From JANOSH01 sp031415695 (GTDB lineage: Bacteria > Actinomycetota > Acidimicrobiia > Acidimicrobiales > Ilumatobacteraceae): a DNA stretch of 64,000 nucleotides. The position numbers were made by a program, and so were the translations under genes. Below are positions 15,484-23,979 of this stretch, one piece after another (within the stretch, counting starts at the first letter, position 1; the number at the start of each line of letters is the position of its first letter). The notes beneath the pieces are model-generated. The model had not been told where the DNA came from and did not search any database. It was given only the letters and a program-made list of their open reading frames with translations. The stretch is taken from NCBI GenBank assembly GCA_031415695.1, contig JANOSH010000050.1, positions 40,045 to 104,044 of the forward strand. Reading direction: 5' to 3'.

Positions 15484-16278
15484 ATGACTGAGATTCCAGA
15501 ACATCTCCGAAAGCGGGCGGAAGAAGCTCGGGCTAAGGCCGCAGCGGCGGCCGAAGCCGACGCTGCCGTACCTGCGGCTGGGTCTGCCGTACCGTCGGCG
15601 GACGAGGCCGCGGCTCCTGACCCTCGCATTCCGGCGCATCTGCTCGAGCGGTCCAAGGCAGCAAAGGCCAAGGCCGCTGGCTCCGATGGCGGCGGCGCCG
15701 TGGCCGTGGTCGATCGGCCCGCCGCCTCGGTGGTCGTCGCGCCTACCGCTGGTGGCGGGGTACCGTTGGCAGCTGGACCCGGTGGCCACACGCAGCGGCT
15801 ACTCACTGTCGTCAAGTCGGGCTCCATCCAAGAGGCGAAGGCCGCACCAATCGACAAGGTGCATACCTGGCCGCACCTACTTGTTGCCGAGTTCGCAGCT
15901 TCGTTGGCCGCAACCGCCTTCCTGTTGGTCTTTTCGGTGTTTGTTCATGCGCCACTACTGCAGTTGGCGAACCCGAACCGAACACCTAACCCGTCAAAGG
16001 CTCCGTGGTACTTCTTGGGCCTGCAGGAGCTGCTGACGATGTTCCACCCTATGGTGGCTGGCGTCACCATTCCGGGTATGGGCATGTTCATTTTGATGCT
16101 GGCCCCGTACATGGACAAGAACCCGAGTAACAAGCCGGAAGATCGCAAGTTTGCGATCTCGCTATTCACCGTGTTCCTCATGTTCTGGACGGTTCTGGTC
16201 ATTATTGGTTCGTTTTTCCGTGGCCCTGGGTTCAACTTTGTGTTCCCGTGGCGTGATGGCATCTTCTTCGAGCTGTGA
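15484..16278 (+). CDS. qcrC: Cytochrome b C-terminal (subunit IV-like) with N-terminal IPEHL/IPAHL repeats
   Basis: A 264-aa protein. Residues 1-25 (TEIPEHLRKRAEEARAKAA) and about 42-59 (RIPAHLLERSKAAKAKA) are two copies of a basic helical motif also found at the start of the divergent cytochrome c. An Ala/Gly/Val-rich linker follows. The membrane domain has three helices, the first at about 138-160. NPSKAPWYFLGLQELL replaces the PEWY quinol-site motif of b6f subunit IV and is typical of menaquinol bc complexes. It forms the second half of cytochrome b with the preceding gene. ATG at 15484; the spacer of 28 nt holds AGCGAGGACGAAC as a weak ribosome site. Confidence 0.88.
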   Translation: MTEIPEHLRKRAEEARAKAAAAAEADAAVPAAGSAVPSADEAAAPDPRIPAHLLERSKAAKAKAAGSDGGGAVAVVDRPAASVVVAPTAGGGVPLAAGPGGHTQRLLTVVKSGSIQEAKAAPIDKVHTWPHLLVAEFAASLAATAFLLVFSVFVHAPLLQLANPNRTPNPSKAPWYFLGLQELLTMFHPMVAGVTIPGMGMFILMLAPYMDKNPSNKPEDRKFAISLFTVFLMFWTVLVIIGSFFRGPGFNFVFPWRDGIFFEL

Positions 16279-16296
16279 GTTGAGAGGTCGCAAATC

Positions 16297-17175
16297 ATGA
16301 CAACAACTGCAATCATCGCCCTCGTGCTGGCGGTCCTGGCTGTCTTGGCGTTGGTGTTGGTCATCACTACCGCCCGGCGCAGCGATATGCGTCGAGCCAT
16401 GGGGTCGCTGTCACGCGAGACCATGTCTCGTGACAGCAGCGGCGAGTCCAACGCGCTCACCGGTCGCGCCTTCGAGCGTGCGGCGCTCGCCAGTGGGCCC
16501 GCCACTTCGCCAGGTTCGTCCACGTCAACCGCGTTGGCTATTCCGGCACCTGCGCCTCCGCCAGCAGTGTGGGTAGCTCCCGATGCCGAAGCGGTCGGCG
16601 TGACCCGCCGTCACTTCTTCAACGTCAGTGCAATCACGCTGACCTTGGCAAGCACAGGAGCATTTGGGGCGGCATGCATCGGGTTTTTGTGGCCCAAGCT
16701 GTCGGGCGGGTTTGGTAGCAAAATCAATGTCGGCAAGCTCGACGACGTCAAGCAGAACATCAAAGGTGCCAAGGGCTTCTTCTACCTAGCCGAAGGTCGA
16801 ACCTGGCTCACCGAGTACCCGGTCGAGGCTCTGTCGAAGGCCAAATTGGCCAAGTATGCGCCAAATGTTCTCGCTGGCATGCAAGCAGGAGTCGTCGCGC
16901 TCTACCAAAAGTGCCCGCACCTCGGCTGCCGTGTTCCAGAGTGCGTTAGCTCACAGTGGTTCGAGTGCCCGTGTCATGGTTCGCAGTACAACCGAGTTGG
17001 CGAAAAGAAGGGTGGCCCTGCCCCTCGCGGCATGGACCACTTCGCGGTGTCAGTCGTAAACGGCAATGTCATTGTCGACACCAGCAACCCCATCCTTGGT
17101 CCGGCCATCGGTACGAATACCACCGGTCAAGAAGCTGAAGGACCGCATTGCGTTGGCACCGGAGGGAAGCACTAA
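16297..17175 (+). CDS. qcrA: Rieske [2Fe-2S] iron-sulfur subunit
   Basis: A 292-aa Rieske protein that takes electrons from quinol and passes them to cytochrome c. Cluster ligands are Cys206 and His208 in CPHLGC and Cys224 and His227 in CPCHGS, with Cys211 and Cys226 for the disulfide. Unlike simple Rieske proteins it has an extra N-terminal helix (about 4-24) and a Ser/Pro-rich linker before a twin-arginine-like anchor, TRRHFFN, and second helix (about 103-133). The two-helix N-terminus is reminiscent of actinobacterial QcrA, which has three. Its stop codon overlaps the next start as TAATG. Confidence 0.93.
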   Translation: MTTTAIIALVLAVLAVLALVLVITTARRSDMRRAMGSLSRETMSRDSSGESNALTGRAFERAALASGPATSPGSSTSTALAIPAPAPPPAVWVAPDAEAVGVTRRHFFNVSAITLTLASTGAFGAACIGFLWPKLSGGFGSKINVGKLDDVKQNIKGAKGFFYLAEGRTWLTEYPVEALSKAKLAKYAPNVLAGMQAGVVALYQKCPHLGCRVPECVSSQWFECPCHGSQYNRVGEKKGGPAPRGMDHFAVSVVNGNVIVDTSNPILGPAIGTNTTGQEAEGPHCVGTGGKH

Positions 17176-18233
17176 TGCTGGCTGCAATACCCACGAATAT
17201 CGCGTGGATTCTGCTCATTGTTCTGCTTCTTGGTTGGGCGGTGTACGTCTGGAGCAACATTCGTGCTGGGCGTCAGGAAGCGGGAGCCGAAGCCGAGATT
17301 GCGGCGAACCGGAAGCCGTACTACGACGACGAGGTACTCGAAGGTAGTCGTCTTGAACGAGTCCAGGTCTTCGGTCTTGCGATGTTGGTCATCTGCACCA
17401 TTGGCCTGCCGTTGTACTGGATCTTCGAGCCCGGCCGACAGGCCGGTGCCAAGGTTGGCTACGACGCCCGTTTCGCCAGTTGGGGCAGCGAACTGTTTGC
17501 GCCAACGGCCGAGGGCGGCTTCAACTGTGCTGGGTGCCATGGCGGCATGAAGGCTGGCGGCGGCGTCGCCGACTACACCATCACCGATCCCAATACCGGC
17601 GAGGTCAAAGCGGTCGCTTGGAAGGCCCCAGCGCTCAACACGGTTCTTCACCGTTACAGCGAAGCCGAGGTTCGTTTCATCCTCGTTTACGGGCGCCCGT
17701 TTAGTCCCATGTCTCCATGGGGCGTCGAGGGCGGCGGGCCCATGAACTTCCAGCAGATCGACAACCTCATTGCCTATCTAAAGAGCATTCAGCTCCCGCA
17801 GGAGGCCTGCGACAAGAGCGACCCGCTGTGTAAGGGCGTTGGTGCCGATCTCAATACGGTGAAGCAGGAAGAGATCCAAAAGGCGGCCGAGAAGGCTGTT
17901 GCCGATGGCAAGGCCAAATCGATCGGCGAGGCATTGTTCAGTCTCGAAGCCGATAGCGGCGCTTTCTCCTGCGCCCGCTGCCACACCACAGGCTGGAGCT
18001 ATAACAATCCGAAGGTAACTGGCGGTGGAGCCCTTGGGCCAAACCTCACCGGTGGGTCCGAAGGGCGTCAGTTCCCGAATGTGGCCGACAACGAAGCGTT
18101 CATTTGCGACGGTTCTGAACTCGGTAAGAAGTACGGACAGCAGGGTCAAGGTTCGGGTCGCATGCCCGGCTTCTGCGGGCAGTACACCGATGAACAGCTT
18201 GAGGCTGTAGTTGATTACATCAGGGGGCTCTGA
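17175..18233 (+). CDS. Membrane-bound diheme cytochrome c of the bc complex
   Basis: A 352-aa protein with two N-terminal helices (about 8-26 and 64-84) and two c-type heme sites, CAGCH at 118-122 and CARCH at 266-270. The two cytochrome domains are separated by a charged segment rich in Lys/Glu (about 225-250) and include Met-containing loops such as MSPWG and GRMPGF for axial ligation. A diheme cytochrome is the expected partner of Rieske and cytochrome b in actinobacterial-type complexes, where it can hand electrons straight to the terminal oxidase. The ATG at 17175 is in a TAATG overlap with the Rieske stop, which fixes the start. Confidence 0.88.
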   Translation: MLAAIPTNIAWILLIVLLLGWAVYVWSNIRAGRQEAGAEAEIAANRKPYYDDEVLEGSRLERVQVFGLAMLVICTIGLPLYWIFEPGRQAGAKVGYDARFASWGSELFAPTAEGGFNCAGCHGGMKAGGGVADYTITDPNTGEVKAVAWKAPALNTVLHRYSEAEVRFILVYGRPFSPMSPWGVEGGGPMNFQQIDNLIAYLKSIQLPQEACDKSDPLCKGVGADLNTVKQEEIQKAAEKAVADGKAKSIGEALFSLEADSGAFSCARCHTTGWSYNNPKVTGGGALGPNLTGGSEGRQFPNVADNEAFICDGSELGKKYGQQGQGSGRMPGFCGQYTDEQLEAVVDYIRGL

Positions 18234-18235
18234 GC

Positions 18236-19042
18236 ATGCTGGCTAACGTTTTGGCAGTGGGTTGGGATCCCTTTTTCAAGGGCCTCACTATCGTCATCAT
18301 CGCTGTTGCGGTGCTAGCGGGCAGTACCTATCTTCTGCTCGGTACCAACCTTGGAGCTCGACTCGGTTTGCTGGTAGCGCTCGCCGGCCTCATGGGCTGG
18401 ATGTTTCTCATGGGTGCCATCTGGGCCGTGTACGGCATCGGCTTGAAGGGCAAAGAGCCGAGCTGGAAGCCCAAGGAGATTGTTGTCAACGATCTGGGCC
18501 AAGCCCGGTTCGACGCCGCGAGAAATCCTGGCCTCACCGCAGCAACCAACGATGTCACCGTCGACGGATGGGCCAAACTCCCTGACGACAACCCTGGTCG
18601 TGGGCAAGCTGTCGCCGCCGCCGACGAAATTCTTCAAATCGAAACGGCCACATTGAAAGCTGGCGACTACCTGCCACTAGCGGTCTACGACAAAGATGGC
18701 GGCCGGTTCCCGAATGCCTCATTCGATCTCTGGAAATTTGGCACAGTCAATCTTGATTACCTGGCGTTCTTCCATCGTGAGCACTTTGCCCTCGTCGAGG
18801 TTCAACCGGTTGTCAAGCAGGCAACCGAACCAGGTAAGGCACCACCGCTGCCCAAGGCCGACCCCGATGCACCGACGTACTTCGTGCTCATGGAACGCGA
18901 CCGAGGCAGCAAGCGCATGCCGGCATTCTGGATAACCCTCGGTTCAGGCCTACTGTTTGCCATTCTGTGCAACATCCTTCATCGTCGTGACCGCCTCGTA
19001 ATGGCCAACCAAGCGGCGCTTCCCCAGACGGTCGGGGTATAG
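18236..19042 (+). CDS. Membrane protein between the bc and complex I genes (unknown function)
   Basis: A 268-aa protein with two N-terminal helices (about 15-35 and 41-67), a periplasmic or cytoplasmic soluble domain of about 150 residues, and one C-terminal helix (about 228-248) followed by a short basic tail. No heme, iron-sulfur or catalytic motif is present. The soluble part includes AGDYLPLAVYDKDGG and YLAFFHREHFALVEVQP. It begins 2 nt after the diheme cytochrome stop and ends 4 nt before nuoA, so it is made with both complexes. I do not recognise the family; an accessory or supercomplex-linking subunit is a guess from position. Confidence 0.6.
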   Translation: MLANVLAVGWDPFFKGLTIVIIAVAVLAGSTYLLLGTNLGARLGLLVALAGLMGWMFLMGAIWAVYGIGLKGKEPSWKPKEIVVNDLGQARFDAARNPGLTAATNDVTVDGWAKLPDDNPGRGQAVAAADEILQIETATLKAGDYLPLAVYDKDGGRFPNASFDLWKFGTVNLDYLAFFHREHFALVEVQPVVKQATEPGKAPPLPKADPDAPTYFVLMERDRGSKRMPAFWITLGSGLLFAILCNILHRRDRLVMANQAALPQTVGV

Positions 19043-19046
19043 AGCA

Positions 19047-19529
19047 ATGGGTCAGTACCTGCCGGTTCTGGGCTTGATGGTCCTGGCCTCCCTCTTCGCT
19101 GGCCTCTCGCTATTGGCTTCGGGGTTGTTGAATAAGAAGAAGCCGACGTCGGCGAAACTGGCACCGTACGAGTGCGGCATCGTTCCGTCCCGTGAGCCAC
19201 CCGACCGCTTTCCGGTCAGCTTCTACATCGTGGCGATGCTCTTCATCATGTTCGACATCGAGATCATTTTCTTGTACCCGTACGCGGTGTCGCGTGCAGA
19301 ACTTGGTGCATACGGCTTGTGGGAGATGGTTGCGTTTTCGGCCATATTTTTCATTGCTTTCGTCTACGTCGTTGCCCGCGGCGCACTCGACTGGGGTCCG
19401 GTCGCCAAGGCTCGACGGCTCACGTCGGCTCTATCCGACGGCCGTATGGCCGACGACCGAACGATGTCGTCAACCGTTCGTCGTGTGGGTCTCGAAGGCC
19501 GCACCGACCTTGAGGACGAAGCCGCCTAA
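19047..19529 (+). CDS. nuoA: NADH-quinone oxidoreductase subunit A (copy 1)
   Basis: A 160-aa three-helix membrane subunit at the junction of arm and membrane of complex I. It shows the hallmark APYECG motif (loop 1) and SFYIVAMLFIMFDIEIIFLYPYAV (helix 2 with its conserved acidic pair). It has a C-terminal extension of about 40 polar residues compared with the usual 120 aa. It opens the complete 14-gene nuo operon, 4 nt after the preceding membrane-protein gene, and overlaps nuoB by one base (TAATG). Confidence 0.95.
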   Translation: MGQYLPVLGLMVLASLFAGLSLLASGLLNKKKPTSAKLAPYECGIVPSREPPDRFPVSFYIVAMLFIMFDIEIIFLYPYAVSRAELGAYGLWEMVAFSAIFFIAFVYVVARGALDWGPVAKARRLTSALSDGRMADDRTMSSTVRRVGLEGRTDLEDEAA

Positions 19530-20113
19530 TGGGTATCAAGCACATTGCATCTGACGGTCTGAGCGGCCTCGATTACGGCATCATCACTGGCAAGCTCGAA
19601 GACTTCGTCAACTGGTCCCGTGCACGTTCGGTCATGCCTGCCACATTCGGCTTGGCATGTTGCGCCATCGAGATGATGGCTACCGGCACCGCCCACTACG
19701 ACATAAGCCGTTTCGGTATGGAGGTGTTTCGAGCCTCGCCTCGTCAAGCCGACCTCATGATTGTTGCCGGTCGCGTCAGCCAGAAAATGGCTCCTGTGCT
19801 TCGTCAGGTGTACGACCAGATGATGGACCCCAAGTGGGTCATCTCCATGGGTGTCTGCGCATCGTCGGGTGGCATGTTCAACAACTATGCAATCGTCCAG
19901 GGCGTCGACCAAATCGTACCTGTCGACGTGTATGCCCCAGGCTGCCCACCTACGCCCGAGACCCTGCTCCACGCCATCACCACGTTGCACGGCATGATCG
20001 AGAACACCGAGATTTTGCGGCGCCGAAATGCGAATGGCGGCGGCGCACTGGTGCACATCGACGAGCAACCAGCTAGTGGGCGACCAGTCCCGATCTCCTT
20101 GTCAAGGCGCTGA
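19529..20113 (+). CDS. nuoB: NADH-quinone oxidoreductase subunit B (copy 1)
   Basis: A 194-aa subunit carrying the terminal [4Fe-4S] cluster N2, which reduces quinone. Cluster ligands are the tandem cysteines in GLACCAIEMM, the Cys in GVCASSGGMF and the Cys in APGCPPTPETLL. The segment ASPRQADLMIVAGRVSQKMAP is diagnostic. Length and order are standard. Start fixed by the TAATG overlap with nuoA. Confidence 0.95.
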   Translation: MGIKHIASDGLSGLDYGIITGKLEDFVNWSRARSVMPATFGLACCAIEMMATGTAHYDISRFGMEVFRASPRQADLMIVAGRVSQKMAPVLRQVYDQMMDPKWVISMGVCASSGGMFNNYAIVQGVDQIVPVDVYAPGCPPTPETLLHAITTLHGMIENTEILRRRNANGGGALVHIDEQPASGRPVPISLSRR

Positions 20114-20116
20114 TTC

Positions 20117-20638
20117 ATGACCGATACCACTCAGGCCACCCCACTGGAGGCCGATCACGCCGAGGCCGCGCCCGAGACCATGCACGGCTGCCTCGTCACG
20201 TATAGCCGCGGCCAAAAAGTCATCCACGTGTCGGCTGCGCAGTATCTCGGCGTCCTACGCCACCTCGTCGCCGACGGTTTCACCATGTGCGCCGACCTAT
20301 GTGGAGTCGACTACCTCACGCACCCAGGCCGGCCATTGCCCGACACGGTGACGGCCGAACGTTTCGAAGTTGTGCTGAATCTCTTGTCGATTACTCGGCG
20401 TGAACGGTTGAGGGTTCGCGTTCAATTGTCAGCGTCCGACCCGGTTCTTGCCAGCGCGTTCGATATTTGGCCCGGCACCGAAGCAATGGAGCGCGAAGCG
20501 TTCGATATGTACGGCATCACGTTTACCGATCACCCCGATCTCACTCGCATTCTCATGCCCGAGGATTGGGTTGGGTACCCGCTCCGTAAGGACTACGAGG
20601 TCGGTCGCATCCCCGTGCAATTCAAGGGAACCCGATAA
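20117..20638 (+). CDS. nuoC: NADH-quinone oxidoreductase subunit C (copy 1)
   Basis: A 173-aa peripheral subunit (30-kDa family) that packs against NuoD and has no cofactor. The conserved C-terminal block REAFDMYGITFTDHPDLTR and PEDWVGYPLRKDYEV is intact. A 20-residue acidic N-terminal tail precedes the domain. Its stop overlaps the nuoD start as TAATG. Confidence 0.94.
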   Translation: MTDTTQATPLEADHAEAAPETMHGCLVTYSRGQKVIHVSAAQYLGVLRHLVADGFTMCADLCGVDYLTHPGRPLPDTVTAERFEVVLNLLSITRRERLRVRVQLSASDPVLASAFDIWPGTEAMEREAFDMYGITFTDHPDLTRILMPEDWVGYPLRKDYEVGRIPVQFKGTR

Positions 20639-21963
20639 TGACAAGCCGTATCGCCCAAACGAGCGAGACCGCCCAGGAGATCAAGCCTCGCCACGAGTTG
20701 ACCGCAAAAGAACTGTTGCGCGAGGTGGGTGCCGTTCTTCGTCTCAGCGAGGCCGAGGTCGCTGCAATCGGCGACATCGACGTTGATCCCGAAGATCAAA
20801 CCATGATCATTAACATGGGCCCGCAGCACCCGTCAACCCATGGCGTGCTACGTCTCATGCTCGAACTCAAGGGTGAAACGGTGCTGAGGTGCAAGCCTGT
20901 CATTGGGTACCTCCATACGGGCATGGAAAAGACAGGCGAGGAGCTTTCGTTCCTGCAAGGCGGCACCAACGTCACCCGGATGGACTACGCCAGTCCGCTC
21001 AACAACGAACTCGTTTTCTCGATGGCCACCGAAAAGCTGCTCGGCATCGATGGCGACATTCCCGAGCGAGCCACGTGGATGCGAATGCTGCTCTCCGAGC
21101 TCAACCGCATGTCGAGCCACCTGCTGTTCATGGCCACCAACGGAATGGATCTTGGCGCCGTGTCAATGATGATTTACGGCTGGCGTGAGCGAGAAGAAGT
21201 GCTCCGGTTCTTCCAGAAGGTCACCGGCTTGCGAATGAATCACAACTTCATCCGACCAGGTGGCGTGGCCGCCGACTTGCCTCCCGGCTGGCGAGACGAT
21301 GTTTTGCACATTCTCGACTCGCTGGTACCTCGCCTTGAAGAGTACGAGATCCTTATGACGGGTCAGCCAATCTGGCGAGATCGGCTCCAAGGCGTTGGCG
21401 TCATCACCGAGCAAGAGGCCGTTGCCCTCGGAGCAACCGGGCCCATCTTGCGGTCCACCGGACTGGCATGGGATCTTCGCCGCGACATGCCATACCTCAA
21501 CTATCCGCAGGTTGAGTTCGATGTCATTGTTGGAAGCTACGGCGACGCCTTCGACCGCTACGCCATCCGACTTCACGAGATTCGTGAGTCGATGCGAATT
21601 GTCCGTCAGATTCTCGACCTCATGCCGGCGGGAAACTACCGCATCCAGGACAAGAAGGTCACGCCACCGCCGCGCGGTCGAATCGACGAGAGCATGGAAG
21701 CGCTCATCCATCACTTCAAGATTTTCACCGAGGGTTTCAAAGTGCCCGAAGGCGAGGTGTACGTGGCGATTGAAAGCCCGCGCGGCGAGATTGGCTGTTA
21801 CATCGCGAGCGACGGAGGCCCCAAGCCCTATCGCATCCACGTCAGGGCACCGAGCTTCGTGAACATCCAAACACTGCCCCACATGATGCGCGGCGGGCTC
21901 ATCGCCGACGCTGTCGCCGTGATCTCGTCGGTCGACCCTGTGCTCGGAGAGGTTGATCGCTAA
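20638..21963 (+). CDS. nuoD: NADH-quinone oxidoreductase subunit D (copy 1)
   Basis: A 441-aa 49-kDa-type subunit that forms the quinone pocket with NuoB. Landmarks are INMGPQHPSTHGVLRLML (with the quinone-pocket His), the helix ERATWMRMLLSELNRMSSHLL, NHNFIRPGGVAADLP, ESPRGEIGCYIASDGG and the C-terminal end VIDPVLGEVDR-like VDPVLGEVDR. An N-terminal extension of about 50 residues (helical, charged) is longer than in E. coli-type or mitochondrial mature proteins. It overlaps nuoC and nuoE by one base each. Confidence 0.95.
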   Translation: MTSRIAQTSETAQEIKPRHELTAKELLREVGAVLRLSEAEVAAIGDIDVDPEDQTMIINMGPQHPSTHGVLRLMLELKGETVLRCKPVIGYLHTGMEKTGEELSFLQGGTNVTRMDYASPLNNELVFSMATEKLLGIDGDIPERATWMRMLLSELNRMSSHLLFMATNGMDLGAVSMMIYGWREREEVLRFFQKVTGLRMNHNFIRPGGVAADLPPGWRDDVLHILDSLVPRLEEYEILMTGQPIWRDRLQGVGVITEQEAVALGATGPILRSTGLAWDLRRDMPYLNYPQVEFDVIVGSYGDAFDRYAIRLHEIRESMRIVRQILDLMPAGNYRIQDKKVTPPPRGRIDESMEALIHHFKIFTEGFKVPEGEVYVAIESPRGEIGCYIASDGGPKPYRIHVRAPSFVNIQTLPHMMRGGLIADAVAVISSVDPVLGEVDR

Positions 21964-22550
21964 TGGCTCGTTTGTCCGACGGCAACGTCGCCATTGCCCG
22001 CGAAATTATCGGGCGTTTTCCACGGCCGAAGTCGGCACTCATCCCGCTGTTGCATCTTGCGCAGGAGCAAGACGGTTATGTCGCCGAGGACGCCATGGCC
22101 CACATCGCCGATCTTGTCGATGTCACGCCAGCCGAGGTGTTTGGTACGGCCAGCTTCTACGAAATGTTCAAGTTCGAGCGGGTCGGGCGATACTGCATCA
22201 ACGTGTGCACCAACATCTCGTGCCAGCTGATGGGCGGTTGGGAACTGCTCGAGCATGCCGAGCACAAGCTGGGTGTTCACGCTGGGGGTACAACGGCCGA
22301 TGGCATGTTCACGCTCGAAGATGTCGAGTGCATCGCCGCGTGTACCGAAGCGCCGGCGTTGCAGATCAACTACCGATATCGCTACAAGGTGTCCGGCGCT
22401 GACTTCGACACCATTATCGACGACCTGTCCCACGGTCGGCTCGACCACGAGATCCCGCCGCATGGAACCCTCGCCCGGCTTCGCCAGCGAACTACTGACC
22501 GCTGGACCGATATAGCGGTACAGGCCCAAAAGAAAGTCGATTCTCGATGA
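21963..22550 (+). CDS. nuoE: NADH-quinone oxidoreductase subunit E (copy 1)
   Basis: A 195-aa thioredoxin-fold subunit with [2Fe-2S] cluster N1a. Ligands are two cysteines in VCTNISC and two in CIAACTEAP. The N-terminal helical part is SALIPLLHLAQEQDGYV and the cluster domain contains TPAEVFGTASFYEMF. With NuoF and NuoG it forms the NADH-oxidising module, which is present only in this first nuo operon. Its stop overlaps the ATG of a 22-codon linker frame that leads to nuoF. Confidence 0.94.
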   Translation: MARLSDGNVAIAREIIGRFPRPKSALIPLLHLAQEQDGYVAEDAMAHIADLVDVTPAEVFGTASFYEMFKFERVGRYCINVCTNISCQLMGGWELLEHAEHKLGVHAGGTTADGMFTLEDVECIAACTEAPALQINYRYRYKVSGADFDTIIDDLSHGRLDHEIPPHGTLARLRQRTTDRWTDIAVQAQKKVDSR

Positions 22551-22615
22551 GCGAGCGCGCAGCGAAGCGGAGCAGACGAGTCCATCGCCTAGCGGCGGAG
22601 AGCGGCCAACGATGA
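22547..22615 (+). CDS. 22-codon arginine-rich linker frame coupling nuoE and nuoF
   Basis: An ATG overlapping the nuoE TGA (ATGA) opens a frame of 22 codons, MSERAAKRSRRVHRLAAESG then Gln-Arg, whose TGA overlaps the nuoF ATG in a second ATGA. The 61-nt spacer is the longest inside the nuo operon. The underlying DNA (GCGAGCGCGCAGCGAAGCGG) looks like the GC-rich repeat type seen in actinobacteria. It may be just a translated spacer that keeps ribosomes moving, or a repeat insertion. Protein production is unproven. Confidence 0.35.
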   Translation: MSERAAKRSRRVHRLAAESGQR

Positions 22616-23979
22616 GCATGAGCCAGTATCTGGTGCCTGGGCTTGTGCCTACCGGACCAAAGATTGTTACCAGCCGTTTCGAGCAAGCCGACGGGTACAC
22701 GTACGACGGCTATGTACGTTCCGGTGGTTATGTCGCCTTGCGTAAGGCCGTGTCGTCCATGACCCCCGAACAGGTGCATGGCGAGGTGAAAACCTCCGCG
22801 ATGCAAGGCCGGGGTGGCGCAGGTTTCCCGGCCGGAACAAAGTGGGGCTTTTTGCCGCCCACGGTTTTCCCTCGCTACCTCGTCATCAATGGTGACGAGT
22901 CTGAGCCCGGTACCTACAAAGACCGAATGCTCATGGAACTCGATCCGCACCAGCTCATCGAAGGCATCGTCATAGCGTGTTTCGCGTTCAACGCTAACCA
23001 TGCGTTCTTGTATGTACGGGGCGAAATGGCTTTTGCACAGGAACGTCTTGCTCAAGCGGTCAACGACGCCTATGCAAACGGGCTCGTAGGCAAGCACGTG
23101 TGCGGTACCGATTTCAGCTGCGACATCACTCTCACCTGGGGTGCCGGTGCGTACATTGTCGGCGAGGAAACCGCTCTCATCGAGAGTCTCGAAGGCAACC
23201 GCGGTATGCCGCGGCTCAAGCCACCGTTCTTCCCCGCCAGCAAGGGCTTGTACATGCAGCCCACCATTGTGAACAACGTCGAGACGCTGTCGAATCTGCC
23301 GTGGATCATCAACCAGGGTGGGCAGGCGTTCCACGATGAAGGTGCTCCAACGTCAACGGGTATGCGAATGTTCGCGGTGTCGGGCCACCTCAATACTCCA
23401 GGAGTTTTCGAAGTTCCTAACGGTACGACCACGTTTCGGATGCTCATCGAAGCGCCCGAGTATTGCGGCGGTGTGCGTCATGGTCGCAAGGTCAAAGCAT
23501 TCATCCCCGGCGGCGCGTCGGCCATGTGGTTCTACGAGGAACACCTCGACCTTCCTCTCGACAAACCCACTGTCGATAAGGCTGGCTCGATGCTCGGTTC
23601 GGGGGCCATCGTGGTGATGGACGAAACCACCGACATGGTCAAGGCCTGCTGGCGAATCGTGCGGTTCTTCGCTCGCGAAAGCTGCGGCAAGTGCACACCG
23701 TGCCGCGAGGGAACCACCTGGCTCGAGCGGATTCTGAAACGAATCATCGACGGGCACGGCCGACAAGACGACCTCGATCTGCTGCTCGACGTGTCTGACA
23801 ACATCTCACCAGGGTTGGCTTGGCCGCCTCGCCAAACGACTATCTGCCCGCTTGGCCCGTCTGCCGTTTCACCAATTGCCTCGGCCGTTATGCGTTTCCG
23901 CCCTGAGTTCGAGCATTACATCCAACATGGACGCCCCATCGACGGCGTTGAATGGCACGGAGCATCGTTGCATGTCTGA
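22612..23979 (+). CDS. nuoF: NADH-quinone oxidoreductase subunit F (copy 1)
   Basis: A 455-aa subunit that binds NADH, FMN and the [4Fe-4S] cluster N3. The nucleotide loop is GRGGAGFPAGTKW, with the FMN region NGDESEPGTYKDR, and the cluster cysteines are in ESCGKCTPCREGT plus the downstream Cys in TTICPLGPSAV. The C-terminal LSWPP-type segment reads LAWPPRQTTICPLG, slightly unlike E. coli. The ATG at 22612 follows GGAGAG. An in-frame ATG two codons later is an alternative. The gene overlaps nuoG by 8 bp. Confidence 0.95.
   Translation: MSMSQYLVPGLVPTGPKIVTSRFEQADGYTYDGYVRSGGYVALRKAVSSMTPEQVHGEVKTSAMQGRGGAGFPAGTKWGFLPPTVFPRYLVINGDESEPGTYKDRMLMELDPHQLIEGIVIACFAFNANHAFLYVRGEMAFAQERLAQAVNDAYANGLVGKHVCGTDFSCDITLTWGAGAYIVGEETALIESLEGNRGMPRLKPPFFPASKGLYMQPTIVNNVETLSNLPWIINQGGQAFHDEGAPTSTGMRMFAVSGHLNTPGVFEVPNGTTTFRMLIEAPEYCGGVRHGRKVKAFIPGGASAMWFYEEHLDLPLDKPTVDKAGSMLGSGAIVVMDETTDMVKACWRIVRFFARESCGKCTPCREGTTWLERILKRIIDGHGRQDDLDLLLDVSDNISPGLAWPPRQTTICPLGPSAVSPIASAVMRFRPEFEHYIQHGRPIDGVEWHGASLHV

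Noticed and set aside
23852..23971. Longer NuoG N-terminus starting inside nuoF
   Set aside because: The extra 40 residues have no ferredoxin-domain character; the ATG at 23972 gives the normal N-terminus.
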